Assembly (NCBI RefSeq): GCF_008245005.1
Contig: NZ_CP043427.1
Location: 1,550,001 to 1,614,000, forward strand
Direction of reading: 5' to 3'
Origin: Campylobacter sputorum subsp. sputorum
GTDB lineage: Bacteria > Campylobacterota > Campylobacteria > Campylobacterales > Campylobacteraceae
Length of the DNA: 64,000 nucleotides
Positions 46,211 through 55,633 of the stretch are shown in pieces. Each line of letters opens with the position of its first letter. The stretch's first letter is position 1. The notes beneath the pieces are model-generated. The model did no database searches, was not told where the DNA came from, and saw only the letters and a program-made list of their open reading frames with translations. Position numbers and translations under genes: made by a program.

Positions 46211-46414
46211 ATGCCATACATAAATATAAAAGTCACTAAAGAAAACGGGGAGCCAACAAAAGATCAAAAAGAGCTTTTGATAAAAGGTGTTACAAATTTA
46301 GTAAGTGAAATTTTAGGTAGAAACAAAGCTTCAACAGTAGTTATAATAGATGAGATAGATACTGATAATTACGGACTTGGTGGCAAAAGTATAAGCGAGA
46401 TTAGAAAAGTTTAA
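46211..46414 (+). CDS. 4-oxalocrotonate tautomerase family protein
   Basis: 67 aa with MPYINIKVT: Pro1 after Met removal is the catalytic base. Also the conserved INDE-like DEIDTDNYGLGGKS tail of the DmpI type. Natural substrate in Campylobacter is not known. Confidence 0.85.
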   Translation: MPYINIKVTKENGEPTKDQKELLIKGVTNLVSEILGRNKASTVVIIDEIDTDNYGLGGKSISEIRKV

Positions 46415-46483
46415 TTTTAATACTTTTATAGCATATTTTAAAAATATATGCTAAAATCTCGCTTAACTATAAAAGGATTAAAA

Positions 46484-47206
46484 ATGAAAAATGCTCTTAT
46501 GTTGTTTTTTATGATATTTTTCACAGCTTGTTCTAGCACAATGCAGCCAAATGGTACTGGTTATAACATAAATGGAACATCTGATGAGAAAAAAATAGAC
46601 TCAAATTCTTTCAAAAACTTCAAAGAAGTTATGAGAATTAACCCAAAATGTGAGCCTTGTGATAACGGAAGTGGTAGCAGTGTAACGATAAACGGCGTAG
46701 ATTATAGCAGTGATATCTCGCTTAGTTGTTGCAAGAATGTAAGAAAAATAGACACAGGATTAGCTCTAAAAAAAGTTTATATTCACAGAGTTAATGACTT
46801 AAGAGAAGATCAAAAGATAGTTCGCATTCAAGGCAAAGATAAACAATTTCAAGATATGCATATGAGCAAAAGAACTGATTATATGTTTTATCTTTTGCTA
46901 AAACAAGAGCTTAAAGAGCGTGGTATAATCGTGCTAGAAGAAAGAACAAGTCCTTATGTAATGAAACTTGATTTTGACTTTTTAGGCTTACAAAGCTATT
47001 ATTCGCCATCATCTGCACATTTGGCATCAAATCTTTATGGATTTTTAATGCTAAAAGATATAAATAAAACAAAAAGATACAAAATTTCAACAACTCAAGA
47101 TGTAAGAAAATTTCAAACAAATGATCCAGATGATTTTGGTGTTTATTTAGATTTGTTAATCAAGCAAGCAGCAAATAAAGTTGCTGAAGAAATTTCTAAA
47201 TTTTAA
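46484..47206 (+). CDS. lipoprotein of unknown function
   Basis: 240 aa from ATG 46484, with AAAGGA upstream. Lipobox FFTAC at residue 13-17 (Cys 17). A Cys-rich segment NPKCEPCDNGSGSS and LSCCKNVRK, and a C-terminal helix with DLLIKQAANKVAEE. It forms a pair with the following YajG-like lipoprotein, which has a similar final helix; both may be subunits of one envelope complex. Confidence 0.7.
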   Translation: MKNALMLFFMIFFTACSSTMQPNGTGYNINGTSDEKKIDSNSFKNFKEVMRINPKCEPCDNGSGSSVTINGVDYSSDISLSCCKNVRKIDTGLALKKVYIHRVNDLREDQKIVRIQGKDKQFQDMHMSKRTDYMFYLLLKQELKERGIIVLEERTSPYVMKLDFDFLGLQSYYSPSSAHLASNLYGFLMLKDINKTKRYKISTTQDVRKFQTNDPDDFGVYLDLLIKQAANKVAEEISKF

Positions 47207-47215
47207 AGGATGATT

Positions 47216-47764
47216 ATGAAAAAAGTTTTTACTTTTATTTTACTTTTATTGTTTTTTACTGGTTGTTCTCAAAAAGGAACAGTTATAATACTCCAACCTT
47301 ACACAAACTCTGGAAATCAAATCAAAATCAACAAAGAAATATTTATATCTAAGATAAATGACTTAAGAAGAAACAAAGGTGTCATAGCCACTATACTAGA
47401 CTCGCAAGGCTCCACAGATGAGTATGTTATGCTTCAAAATAATCTAGCTCAATGGGTTGATTCTTCTTTGCGTTCAGAACTTGCAAGTAGAGGTGCAAAT
47501 ATATCTCCAAATGGCACAAGAGTAGAAGTTGATATACTTAGTTTAAACGCGACTTTACAAGGTTATGCAAAAGACAATCTAAAAGCCGAAGCTAAATTTG
47601 AAGTGAGAATTTACAAAGACGATGGCACAACTATAACAAAGCATATTTCACAATCTCAAAGCAAATTTGCTCCTATCCATACAGGCGGTGCGTTTGATCC
47701 GTTTATTTGGGAACTTTTAAGAGATCTTGTTACAAAAACTGCAAATCAAATTTTAATTCAATGA
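47216..47764 (+). CDS. YajG-like lipoprotein
   Basis: 182 aa, start at ATG 47216 with AAAGGA upstream. Lipobox LFFTGC. YajG-like pattern VIILQPYTNSGN, NLAQWVDSSLRSELASRGA. It overlaps the comF-like gene (ATGA). Function unknown. Confidence 0.75.
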   Translation: MKKVFTFILLLLFFTGCSQKGTVIILQPYTNSGNQIKINKEIFISKINDLRRNKGVIATILDSQGSTDEYVMLQNNLAQWVDSSLRSELASRGANISPNGTRVEVDILSLNATLQGYAKDNLKAEAKFEVRIYKDDGTTITKHISQSQSKFAPIHTGGAFDPFIWELLRDLVTKTANQILIQ

Positions 47765-48333
47765 GATGCCTAAACTGCGAAAAATTTAGCTTTTCGTATT
47801 TTTGCAATGATTGCAAAAGAATCCTTAGCGAATGCACTCTACACAAAAGAGTTATTAACTCAAATTTAGATGTGTATTCGTTTTATTTTTATAGTGAAAT
47901 AAAAAAACTCATCCATTCAAAACATAAATTCTATGGCTCTTTTATATATTCTAAGTTGGCTAAATTGAGTTTTTATAAATTTGGTGTAAATTTCTCATAT
48001 CCGTATAAAGTAAATGCTATAGCATTAGATGATAGCGTAAATGGGGACTATTCACAAATTGCAATTTTGCTAAAAGCATTAAAAAGTAAAAACATTAAAC
48101 CGATTTATGGTGCATTAAAAGCCTTATACGATGTAAAATATAGCGGCAAAACTTTAGCTTATAGGCAACAACACAAAAGAAACTACACAATAAAAAAAGA
48201 TATTAAAAATCCAGTTATTTTAGTTGATGACATAATCACAACAGGCGAGAGTATGAAACAAGCAAAGGAAATTCTTAATAAAAACGGAATAGAAGTTTTA
48301 TTTGGATTAACTTTAGCAAATGCTGAATTTTAA
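47761..48333 (+). CDS. ComF-family phosphoribosyltransferase-like protein
   Basis: 190 aa. N-terminal Cys knuckles (MRCLNCEKF, YFCNDCK) and C-terminal PRPP loop VILVDDIITTGESMKQA. ComF proteins take part in DNA uptake or nucleobase salvage. Start at 47761 overlaps the previous stop. It precedes gyrA, as I recall for C. jejuni. Confidence 0.83.
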   Translation: MRCLNCEKFSFSYFCNDCKRILSECTLHKRVINSNLDVYSFYFYSEIKKLIHSKHKFYGSFIYSKLAKLSFYKFGVNFSYPYKVNAIALDDSVNGDYSQIAILLKALKSKNIKPIYGALKALYDVKYSGKTLAYRQQHKRNYTIKKDIKNPVILVDDIITTGESMKQAKEILNKNGIEVLFGLTLANAEF

Positions 48334-48355
48334 CATAATGAATTTTTATTTAGAT

Positions 48356-48377
48356 TAAATACTAAGTTTAGTATTTA
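48356..48377 (+). terminator. hairpin between comF-like gene and gyrA
   Basis: TAAATACTAA (48356-48365) and TTAGTATTTA (48368-48377) pair perfectly around GT, then TTTTTATT follows. Probable terminator for the lipoprotein/comF unit, 23 nt past its stop. Confidence 0.55.
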
Positions 48378-48431
48378 GCAACTTTTTATTAAATTTTAGC
48401 TAGAATTTATTGTTTAGTTACAAGGATAAAA

Positions 48432-51020
48432 ATGGAAAACAATATTTTTGATGAAAATCAAGATATAACGATTGTAGATGTAGAAGATTCAGTAAAAGAT
48501 AGTTATCTTACCTACTCAATGAGCGTTATAGTTGGGCGTGCCTTGCCAGATGCTAGAGATGGCTTAAAACCAGTGCATAGAAGAATTCTTTATGCCATGA
48601 ATGATCTTGGAGTAAGTAGTAGAAGTCCTTACAAAAAATCAGCTCGTATTGTTGGAGATGTTATAGGTAAATATCATCCGCATGGCGATACTGCAGTTTA
48701 TGATGCACTTGTTAGAATGGCACAAGATTTCTCTATGAGAGTTCCGACAGTTGACGGACAAGGAAATTTCGGCTCACTTGATGGCGATAGTGCTGCTGCT
48801 ATGCGTTATACAGAAGCTAGAATGACTGTTTTAGCAGAAGAGTTACTAAAAGATATAGATAAAGATACTGTTGATTTTACACCAAATTATGATGATAGTA
48901 TGGTAGAACCAGCAGTTTTACCAGCAAGAGTTCCAAATTTACTTTTAAATGGAAGTAGTGGTATTGCTGTTGGTATGGCTACAAATATACCTCCACATAG
49001 TTTAGATGAGCTTGTAGATGGCTTGCTTATGCTTCTTGAAAACAAGGATACTAGCTTAGAAGAGTTAATGAGCGTAATCAAAGGACCAGATTTTCCAACA
49101 GGGGGCATAATATTTGGTAAAAAAGGTATAATCGAAGCTTACAAAACTGGTCGTGGACGAATAAAACTAAGAGCCAAAACTCACATAGAAAAAAAACAAA
49201 ATAAAGATATTATCGTAGTTGATGAGATACCATACCAAGTAAATAAAGCCAAACTTCACGAACAAATAGCAAATTTAGCAAAAGATAAACAAATAGAAGG
49301 AATTAGTGAAGTTAGAGATGAAAGCGATAGAGATGGCATAAGACTTGTAATAGAGCTAAAACGCGATGCTATGAGCGATATAGTGCTTAATAATCTTTTT
49401 AAATCTACCACAATGGAAGTTACATTTGGCGTTATAATGCTCGCAATTGACAACAAACAGCCGAAAATTTTCAATCTTATAGAACTTTTAGATCTATTTT
49501 TAAAACATAGAAAAACTATAATCATAAGAAGAACGATATTTGAACTTCAAAAAGCAAGAGCAAGAGCTCACATATTAGAGGGTCTAAAAATAGCACTTGA
49601 TAATATTGATGATGTTATAGAGCTCATTAAAAATAGCGAAGATACGCCATCAGCAAGAAATGGTTTGATGGAGAAATTTGGACTTAGCGAATTGCAAGCA
49701 AATGCTATTTTAGATATGAAATTAAGCAAACTAACAGGACTTGAGCGAGAAAAACTTGACAATGAGCTAAAAGAACTTATTTTGGAAATTTCAAGATTAG
49801 AATCGATATTAAAAAGTGAAAAACTTATAGAAAATATCATAAAAGAAGAATTAATAGAAATAAAAAATAAATTTAACTGCCCTAGAATTACCGAAATTGT
49901 TGATGATTATGATGATATAGATATAGAAGATTTGATACCAAATGAAAATATGGTAGTAACAATAACTCATCGTGGCTATATAAAAAGAGTTCCAAGCAAG
50001 ACTTATGAAAAACAAAAACGAGGCGGAAAGGGTAAAGTTGCAATAACAACTTATGATGATGATTTCATAGAAAGTTTCTTTATATGCGATATGCACGATA
50101 CACTTATGTTTGTAACAGATCGCGGACAGCTTTACTGGTTAAAAGTTTATAAGATACCAGAAGGCAGCAGAACTGCTAAAGGAAAAGCTGTTGTAAATTT
50201 AGTTCAACTTGAACAAGATGAAAAAATCATGGCTATCATTCCAACCACAGATTTCGATGATAGCAAATCTTTAGCATTTTTTACAAAAAATGGTATTGTA
50301 AAAAGAACAAATTTAAGTGAGTTTAAAAACATAAGAAGCGTTGGAATAAAAGCTATAAATTTAGATGAAAACGATGATTTAGTAACTGCCATAATAGTCG
50401 AAAATGATGATGTTTTTGACAGCAACGCACAAAATAAAGATGAAGAATATATAGAAAATGAAAATTTAGAATTACAAGATGACAGCAATGAGAATGCCGA
50501 AGTTGATAACTCTGGTGGTAAAAAACTTTTAATAGTAACTCAAAAAGGTATGTGTATTAAATTTAATGTAAGTGATACAAGAGAGATAGGAAGAGCAAGT
50601 AGAGGCGTTACTGGTATAAGATTTAAAGAAAAAGACGACAAAGTTGTTGGCGCTCAAGTTATAGAACATGATGAAGAAGAAATTTTAAGTGTGTCTGCAA
50701 AAGGTATAGGCAAACGCACAACAGCAGATGAGTATAGGCTTCAAAAACGCGGTGGAAAGGGTGTAATTTGCATGAAATTAACCCAAAAAACAGGTGATTT
50801 GGTTGGAATAATTATCGTTGATGAAAGTATGGATTTAATGGCTCTTACTTCAAGTGGAAAAATGATAAGAGTAGATATGCAAACTATCAGAAAAGCCGGA
50901 CGCAACACGAGTGGTGTTAAAATTTTAGATGTAGATGGCGAAGATGTTGTAAGTATAGCTAGATGTCCAAAGCAAGAAGATGAAGACGATGATATTTCTG
51001 ATGATGGATTATTGGAATAA
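48432..51020 (+). CDS. gyrA: DNA gyrase subunit A
   Basis: 862 aa. Catalytic region [34 protein letters not shown] (QRDR; Thr86-type position reads TAV, so wild type) and YTEARM with active Tyr in [12 protein letters not shown]-terminal beta-pinwheel has the GyrA box QKRGGKG at two places. Acidic tail [10 protein letters not shown]. Together with GyrB it supercoils DNA. The quinolone-region Thr and Asp ([10 protein letters not shown]) show no known resistance change. Confidence 0.97.
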   Translation: MENNIFDENQDITIVDVEDSVKDSYLTYSMSVIVGRALPDARDGLKPVHRRILYAMNDLGVSSRSPYKKSARIVGDVIGKYHPHGDTAVYDALVRMAQDFSMRVPTVDGQGNFGSLDGDSAAAMRYTEARMTVLAEELLKDIDKDTVDFTPNYDDSMVEPAVLPARVPNLLLNGSSGIAVGMATNIPPHSLDELVDGLLMLLENKDTSLEELMSVIKGPDFPTGGIIFGKKGIIEAYKTGRGRIKLRAKTHIEKKQNKDIIVVDEIPYQVNKAKLHEQIANLAKDKQIEGISEVRDESDRDGIRLVIELKRDAMSDIVLNNLFKSTTMEVTFGVIMLAIDNKQPKIFNLIELLDLFLKHRKTIIIRRTIFELQKARARAHILEGLKIALDNIDDVIELIKNSEDTPSARNGLMEKFGLSELQANAILDMKLSKLTGLEREKLDNELKELILEISRLESILKSEKLIENIIKEELIEIKNKFNCPRITEIVDDYDDIDIEDLIPNENMVVTITHRGYIKRVPSKTYEKQKRGGKGKVAITTYDDDFIESFFICDMHDTLMFVTDRGQLYWLKVYKIPEGSRTAKGKAVVNLVQLEQDEKIMAIIPTTDFDDSKSLAFFTKNGIVKRTNLSEFKNIRSVGIKAINLDENDDLVTAIIVENDDVFDSNAQNKDEEYIENENLELQDDSNENAEVDNSGGKKLLIVTQKGMCIKFNVSDTREIGRASRGVTGIRFKEKDDKVVGAQVIEHDEEEILSVSAKGIGKRTTADEYRLQKRGGKGVICMKLTQKTGDLVGIIIVDESMDLMALTSSGKMIRVDMQTIRKAGRNTSGVKILDVDGEDVVSIARCPKQEDEDDDISDDGLLE

Positions 51021-51058
51021 TATTTGCTTATAAAATTTATCAAAAAACGAGGTAAAAA

Positions 51059-51565
51059 ATGAAAAATATATCTATCCTTGCTACAGCTCTTATAGCAATG
51101 TTGGGTTTTAGTGGTTGTAGTTTTAATGGCTTTGGTTCTTCTGCAAACACACCGGCTCAAGAGGTCGTTATACAAAAAGTTGATAAAGATGATATCAGAG
51201 AAGTTATGAAACAAGAAAAGATGATATATACTGCACCAGAGTCTGCAAATGCTACTTTTAGTGCAGTAGGTGAAGGTATAGCACCGTTAAACACTGTTTC
51301 ACCAGCTCAAGCTTTAGCTTTAGCCAAAAGAGCTGCTATGGCAGATGCTTATAGAAATTTAGCTGCAAAGCTTTATGGTGTTAAAATCAACTCTAAAGAT
51401 ACAGTAAAAGATGCTATGCTTAAAAATTCATCCATCACATCTCAAGTTGATGGTCTTGTAAAAAATGCAGCTGTTACAAATGAATATTTTCAAAATGGGC
51501 TTTACAAAGTTGAATTAGAGCTCGAAATGAATCAAGAAAAGTGGCAAGAAGTTTTTGCTTATTAA
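51059..51565 (+). CDS. LPP20-family lipoprotein
   Basis: 168 aa. Lipobox LGFSGC (Cys about 20). LPP20 core: ALALAKRAAMADAYRNLAAKLYGVKI. Homologous to the H. pylori LPP20 outer-membrane antigen. Follows gyrA, precedes a small secreted protein and flgR, as in C. jejuni from memory. Confidence 0.83.
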   Translation: MKNISILATALIAMLGFSGCSFNGFGSSANTPAQEVVIQKVDKDDIREVMKQEKMIYTAPESANATFSAVGEGIAPLNTVSPAQALALAKRAAMADAYRNLAAKLYGVKINSKDTVKDAMLKNSSITSQVDGLVKNAAVTNEYFQNGLYKVELELEMNQEKWQEVFAY

Positions 51566-51939
51566 TACTTCTTTGTAAATTTGCTTTTGGGGCAGATCAG
51601 TTTATTTTTTGGGCTCAAATAAATTCTCAAAACAACATTATAAAAAGTGAAATCATAGCTATATCAAAAGCTATGATTTTAACTAATGAGATACCAAATT
51701 TTTCCTGTAAAATATATGACACGCAAAAAAAAGGAGAAAGTTCCTATCAATTTTTAAATAGACATCAAAATGAGCTTTTTGCATGCTTCTCTAATTCTAA
51801 AGTACACATTAAAGATAAATCCAAACTAGAAGATAAAAATTTTTACTCAAATCTTATATTAACGCTTTCGCCAATTCGTTTTGAGGTTGAATTTAAGTCT
51901 GATTTTGCTATCATAAACAAATTTGATAAAGGATTTTAG
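51541..51939 (+). CDS. conserved small secreted protein before flgR
   Basis: 132 aa from GTG 51541, overlapping the previous gene by 25 nt. Signal peptide SFCLLILLCKFAFG/A. Then QFIFWAQINSQNNI and two Cys (FSCKIYD, LFACFSN). No known domain recognised. Its stop abuts flgR (TAG then ATG), so it is coupled with it. Confidence 0.65.
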   Translation: MARSFCLLILLCKFAFGADQFIFWAQINSQNNIIKSEIIAISKAMILTNEIPNFSCKIYDTQKKGESSYQFLNRHQNELFACFSNSKVHIKDKSKLEDKNFYSNLILTLSPIRFEVEFKSDFAIINKFDKGF

Positions 51940-53094
51940 ATGAATATTGTTATAGTAGAAGATGATATAAATATGCGAAAATCCCTAGAAATTGCACTTA
52001 GCGAATATGAAGAATTTAACATAACTAGCTTTAAAAGTGCTATTGATGCATTAAAAAAACTTAGTGATGATACAGATGTTATAATAACTGATATAAATAT
52101 GCCAAAGATGGATGGAATAGAATTTATCAAAGAACTTGACGGAAAATTTGATGTTATCATCATAACAGGAAATGCCACGCTAAATAGAGCCATACAAAGC
52201 GTTAGACTTGGCGTAAAAGATTTCTTAACTAAACCATTTGATATAACAACCCTTTATGAAGCTATAATACGCTCTCAAAAATTTAAAACAAAAATTAAGT
52301 CAAAACCAAAAAAAGATTTAAAAACAGATGATAAAGATTTTGCCGGGACTTCTGAGGTTCTTGAAAAAACTTTACATTTTGCAAAAAAGGCAGCTCCAAC
52401 GGATGTAAATATCATGCTAATCGGAGAAAGCGGAGTTGGAAAAGAAGTTTTTGCTAAATTTATACATAAAAACTCAAAACGCTCAACTAGTCCATTTATA
52501 GCTATAAATATGGCTGCAATTCCAGAAAATTTATTAGAAAGTGAACTTTATGGTTATGAAAAAGGAGCTTTTACAGATGCAACTGCTCAAAAAATAGGTT
52601 TTTTTGAACTAGCAAACGGCGGAACTTTATTTTTAGATGAGATTGGCGAAATGCCTATAAAACTTCAGCCAAAACTTTTAAGGGCTTTACAAGAGCGAGA
52701 GATAACTAGACTTGGTGCTACAAAAAGCACAAAGATTGATGTTAGGATTATTAGTGCAACAAATGCAAATTTAAAACAAAAAGTTGAAAATGGAGAATTC
52801 AGAGAAGATCTGTTTTATCGCCTAAATACAGTCCCTATCATCATTCCGCCGCTTAGAGAACGAAAAGATGAGATAGAAGATATAGCAAACTCTGTTTTAC
52901 AAAGAGCTTGTAAAGAGTATGATCTTGGCACAAAATATTTTAGCGATGAAGCAAAAAATGAGCTTATGAATTATAATTTTCCAGGAAATATAAGAGAACT
53001 TATATCTATCGTCGAAAGAGCGGCTATTTTAAGCGACAAAGAAGCCATTAGTAAAGATGATCTTTTTTTATATAGTAGAAAAAATTCTTTTTAA
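51940..53094 (+). CDS. flgR: sigma-54-dependent flagellar response regulator FlgR
   Basis: 384 aa. Receiver domain (about 1-120) with DDINMRKS, phospho-Asp in IITDINMPKMDG (Asp about 51) and LTKPF. AAA+ domain with GESGVGKEV, ESELYGYEKGAFTDA (GAFTGA form with Asp) and GGTLFLDEIGEM. It ends after NIRELISIVERAAIL ... DLFLYSRKNSF; no Fis-type HTH is present. FlgR with FlgS drives RpoN-dependent flagellar genes. Confidence 0.88.
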   Translation: MNIVIVEDDINMRKSLEIALSEYEEFNITSFKSAIDALKKLSDDTDVIITDINMPKMDGIEFIKELDGKFDVIIITGNATLNRAIQSVRLGVKDFLTKPFDITTLYEAIIRSQKFKTKIKSKPKKDLKTDDKDFAGTSEVLEKTLHFAKKAAPTDVNIMLIGESGVGKEVFAKFIHKNSKRSTSPFIAINMAAIPENLLESELYGYEKGAFTDATAQKIGFFELANGGTLFLDEIGEMPIKLQPKLLRALQEREITRLGATKSTKIDVRIISATNANLKQKVENGEFREDLFYRLNTVPIIIPPLRERKDEIEDIANSVLQRACKEYDLGTKYFSDEAKNELMNYNFPGNIRELISIVERAAILSDKEAISKDDLFLYSRKNSF

Positions 53095-53132
53095 TTTGAT
53101 ATAATAATAAAATTTTATTTTAAAGGTCTACC

Positions 53133-54158
53133 ATGAGAAAATACAATATTGCCGTAGTTGGAGCTACAGGTGCAGTTGGCGAAGAAATATTTAATGTTTT
53201 AGAAGAAGTAAATTTTCCTATTAATGAAATTTTACCACTAGCAAGTAGCAGAAGTGCTGGAAGCGAGATAGAGTGTTTTGGAAAAACCTATAAAGTAGTT
53301 GAACTTACAGATACAGTGTTTGATGAACACGAAATAGACATAGCTTTTTTTAGTGCTGGCGGGTCTATTTCAGAAAAATTTGCACCACTTGCAGCTAGAA
53401 GCGGTGCTGTAGTTATAGATAATACAAGTCATTTTAGAATGCAAAGCGATGTTCCTTTGGTTGTTCCTGAGTGCAATCCAGAAGATATAAAAGAGTGGAA
53501 AAATACAGGAATCATAGCAAATCCAAACTGCTCAACCATACAAATGGTTCAAATTTTAAAACCACTTAATGATGCTTTTGATATACAAAGAGTTGATGTT
53601 AGCACATACCAAGCAACAAGTGGAGCTGGAAAAGAAGGAATGGAAGAGTTAGTTACTCAAATGCAACAATTTTTTGCTTTTAAGCTTGATGAGTGCGAAC
53701 CAAAAGTTTTTCAACACCAAATCGCACTAAATTTGATACCTCATATCGATGTTTTTTTGGATAATGACTATACAAAAGAAGAAATGAAAATGGTAAATGA
53801 GACACAAAAGATACTACATAAAAAAATCGAAGTAAGTGCAACTTGTGTTAGAGTGCCTATTTTAAGAAGTCATAGTGAAGCTATAACTATACATTTTGCA
53901 AACGCGATTGATGCAAATAAAGCAAGAGATGTTTTAAGAAATGCACCAAGCGTAGTTGTGGTAGATGAGCCATCTAAAAATATCTATCCTATGCCACTTC
54001 TTTCAACTGATACAAATGAAACTTATGTTGGAAGAATTAGAAAAGATAATTTTAGAGACAATGTTTTACATCTATTTTGTGCAGCTGATCAAATCCGCGT
54101 AGGAGCAGCAACAAACGCTGTAAGAATAGCACAAAAATGGATAGAATTAGAAGACTAA
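53133..54158 (+). CDS. asd: aspartate-semialdehyde dehydrogenase
   Basis: 341 aa. GATGAVGEEIF NADP site, active Cys in NPNCSTIQMV, catalytic His region RSHSEAITI. Makes aspartate semialdehyde for lysine/DAP, threonine and methionine. Full length. Confidence 0.95.
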   Translation: MRKYNIAVVGATGAVGEEIFNVLEEVNFPINEILPLASSRSAGSEIECFGKTYKVVELTDTVFDEHEIDIAFFSAGGSISEKFAPLAARSGAVVIDNTSHFRMQSDVPLVVPECNPEDIKEWKNTGIIANPNCSTIQMVQILKPLNDAFDIQRVDVSTYQATSGAGKEGMEELVTQMQQFFAFKLDECEPKVFQHQIALNLIPHIDVFLDNDYTKEEMKMVNETQKILHKKIEVSATCVRVPILRSHSEAITIHFANAIDANKARDVLRNAPSVVVVDEPSKNIYPMPLLSTDTNETYVGRIRKDNFRDNVLHLFCAADQIRVGAATNAVRIAQKWIELED

Positions 54159-54166
54159 AACACATA

Positions 54167-54201
54167 ATAGTCAAATTTAATACTAAATTAAATTTGACTA
54201 T
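54167..54201 (+). terminator. terminator after asd
   Basis: ATAGTCAAATTTA (54167-54179) pairs with TAAATTTGACTAT (54189-54201); two more A/T pairs extend into the loop. Nine nt past the stop. Perfect stem of at least 13 bp. Confidence 0.7.
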
Positions 54202-54290
54202 ATCTTTAAAATTAAATATTTTAATGACTTTATAATAACTTTCTAGATAAAATAAATTTCTTACTTTAAAATTTCAAAAAAGGCGCTAAT

Positions 54291-55619
54291 ATGGTTGAGC
54301 GATACGCAAGAAAAGAAATGAAAGAAAAATGGAGTATACAAGCAAAATATGATGCTTGGTTGGAAGTTGAAAAAGCAGCTATAAAAGCTTGGAATAAGCT
54401 TGGCTTGATAAATGATAGCGATTGCGAAAAAATTATAAAAAATGCTAAATTTAATGTAGATAGAATTGATGAGATAGAAAAAACCACAAAGCATGATGTG
54501 ATAGCATTTTTAACAAGTGTTAGCGAAAGTTTGGGCGATGAAAGCAGGTTCGTTCATTTTGCAATGACATCAAGTGATACCATAGATACAGCAGTTGCTT
54601 TGCAAATAAGAGATAGCTTAAATTTAATAATATCTGATGTTAAAAATTTAATGAACGCTATCAAAAAAAGAGCGTTTGAGCACAAAAATACGCTAATGGT
54701 TGGTAGAAGTCATGGAATTCATGGTGAGCCTATCACTTTTGGTTTGGTTTTAGCTATATGGTATGATGAAATTTCGCGTTCATTAGAACTTTTAGAACAT
54801 GCAAAAAAGATTATAAGTGTGGGTAAAATCAGCGGTGCTATGGGAAATTTCGCTCACGCTCCGCTTGATCTTGAAGAGTTGGTTTGTGAGTTTTTAGAGT
54901 TAAAACCAGCTCCAGCTTCAAACCAAGTTATACAAAGAGATCGCTACGCACAAGTAATGAGTGCTTTGGCTATCCTTGCATCAAGTTGCGAAAAAATTGC
55001 AGTTACTATCCGCCACTATCAAAGAACCGAAGTTTATGAAGCTGAAGAGTATTTTAGCCCAGGACAAAAAGGAAGCTCGGCAATGCCGCACAAAAGAAAT
55101 CCAGTTTTAAGCGAAAATGTAACTGGACTTTGTAGAATGATACGCTCTTATGTAATGCCAGCTATGGAAAATGTGGCTTTATGGCATGAAAGAGATATAA
55201 GCCATAGCTCAGTTGAGAGATTTATACTTCCAGATGGATTTATAACAGCTGATTTCATGCTAAATCGTTTGACAAATTTGATAGACAAACTAGTTGTTTA
55301 TCCTGAAAATATGCTCAGAAATTTAAATTTAACTGGCGGTTTAGTTTTCTCTCAAAGAGTTTTGCTTGAACTGCCAAAAAAAGGCGTAAGCAGAGAAGAT
55401 GCGTATAAGATAGTCCAAAGAAACGCTATGAAAGTTTGGGGCGATTTGCAAGAAGGCAAAAAAGCGATAGATGAAAATGGACATAGCCTGTTTTTGCAAA
55501 ATTTACTAAACGATGAAGACTTAAATAAAGCATTAAGTAAAGATGAGATTAAAGAGTGTTTTGATTACGCATACTATACAAAAAATGTAGATAAAATTTT
55601 TACAAGAGTTTTTAAATAA
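54291..55619 (+). CDS. purB: adenylosuccinate lyase
   Basis: 442 aa fumarase/aspartase superfamily. Signature GSSAMPHKRNP, GRSHGIHGEPITFG and the TSSDTIDTAV loop. Catalyses two steps of purine synthesis. Followed by nrdA after 14 nt. Confidence 0.95.
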   Translation: MVERYARKEMKEKWSIQAKYDAWLEVEKAAIKAWNKLGLINDSDCEKIIKNAKFNVDRIDEIEKTTKHDVIAFLTSVSESLGDESRFVHFAMTSSDTIDTAVALQIRDSLNLIISDVKNLMNAIKKRAFEHKNTLMVGRSHGIHGEPITFGLVLAIWYDEISRSLELLEHAKKIISVGKISGAMGNFAHAPLDLEELVCEFLELKPAPASNQVIQRDRYAQVMSALAILASSCEKIAVTIRHYQRTEVYEAEEYFSPGQKGSSAMPHKRNPVLSENVTGLCRMIRSYVMPAMENVALWHERDISHSSVERFILPDGFITADFMLNRLTNLIDKLVVYPENMLRNLNLTGGLVFSQRVLLELPKKGVSREDAYKIVQRNAMKVWGDLQEGKKAIDENGHSLFLQNLLNDEDLNKALSKDEIKECFDYAYYTKNVDKIFTRVFK

Positions 55620-55633
55620 ACTAAGGAATTAAA

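Noticed and set aside
48632-48720. Quinolone resistance change in gyrA
   Set aside because: The [10 protein letters not shown] segment is wild type at the Thr and Asp positions.
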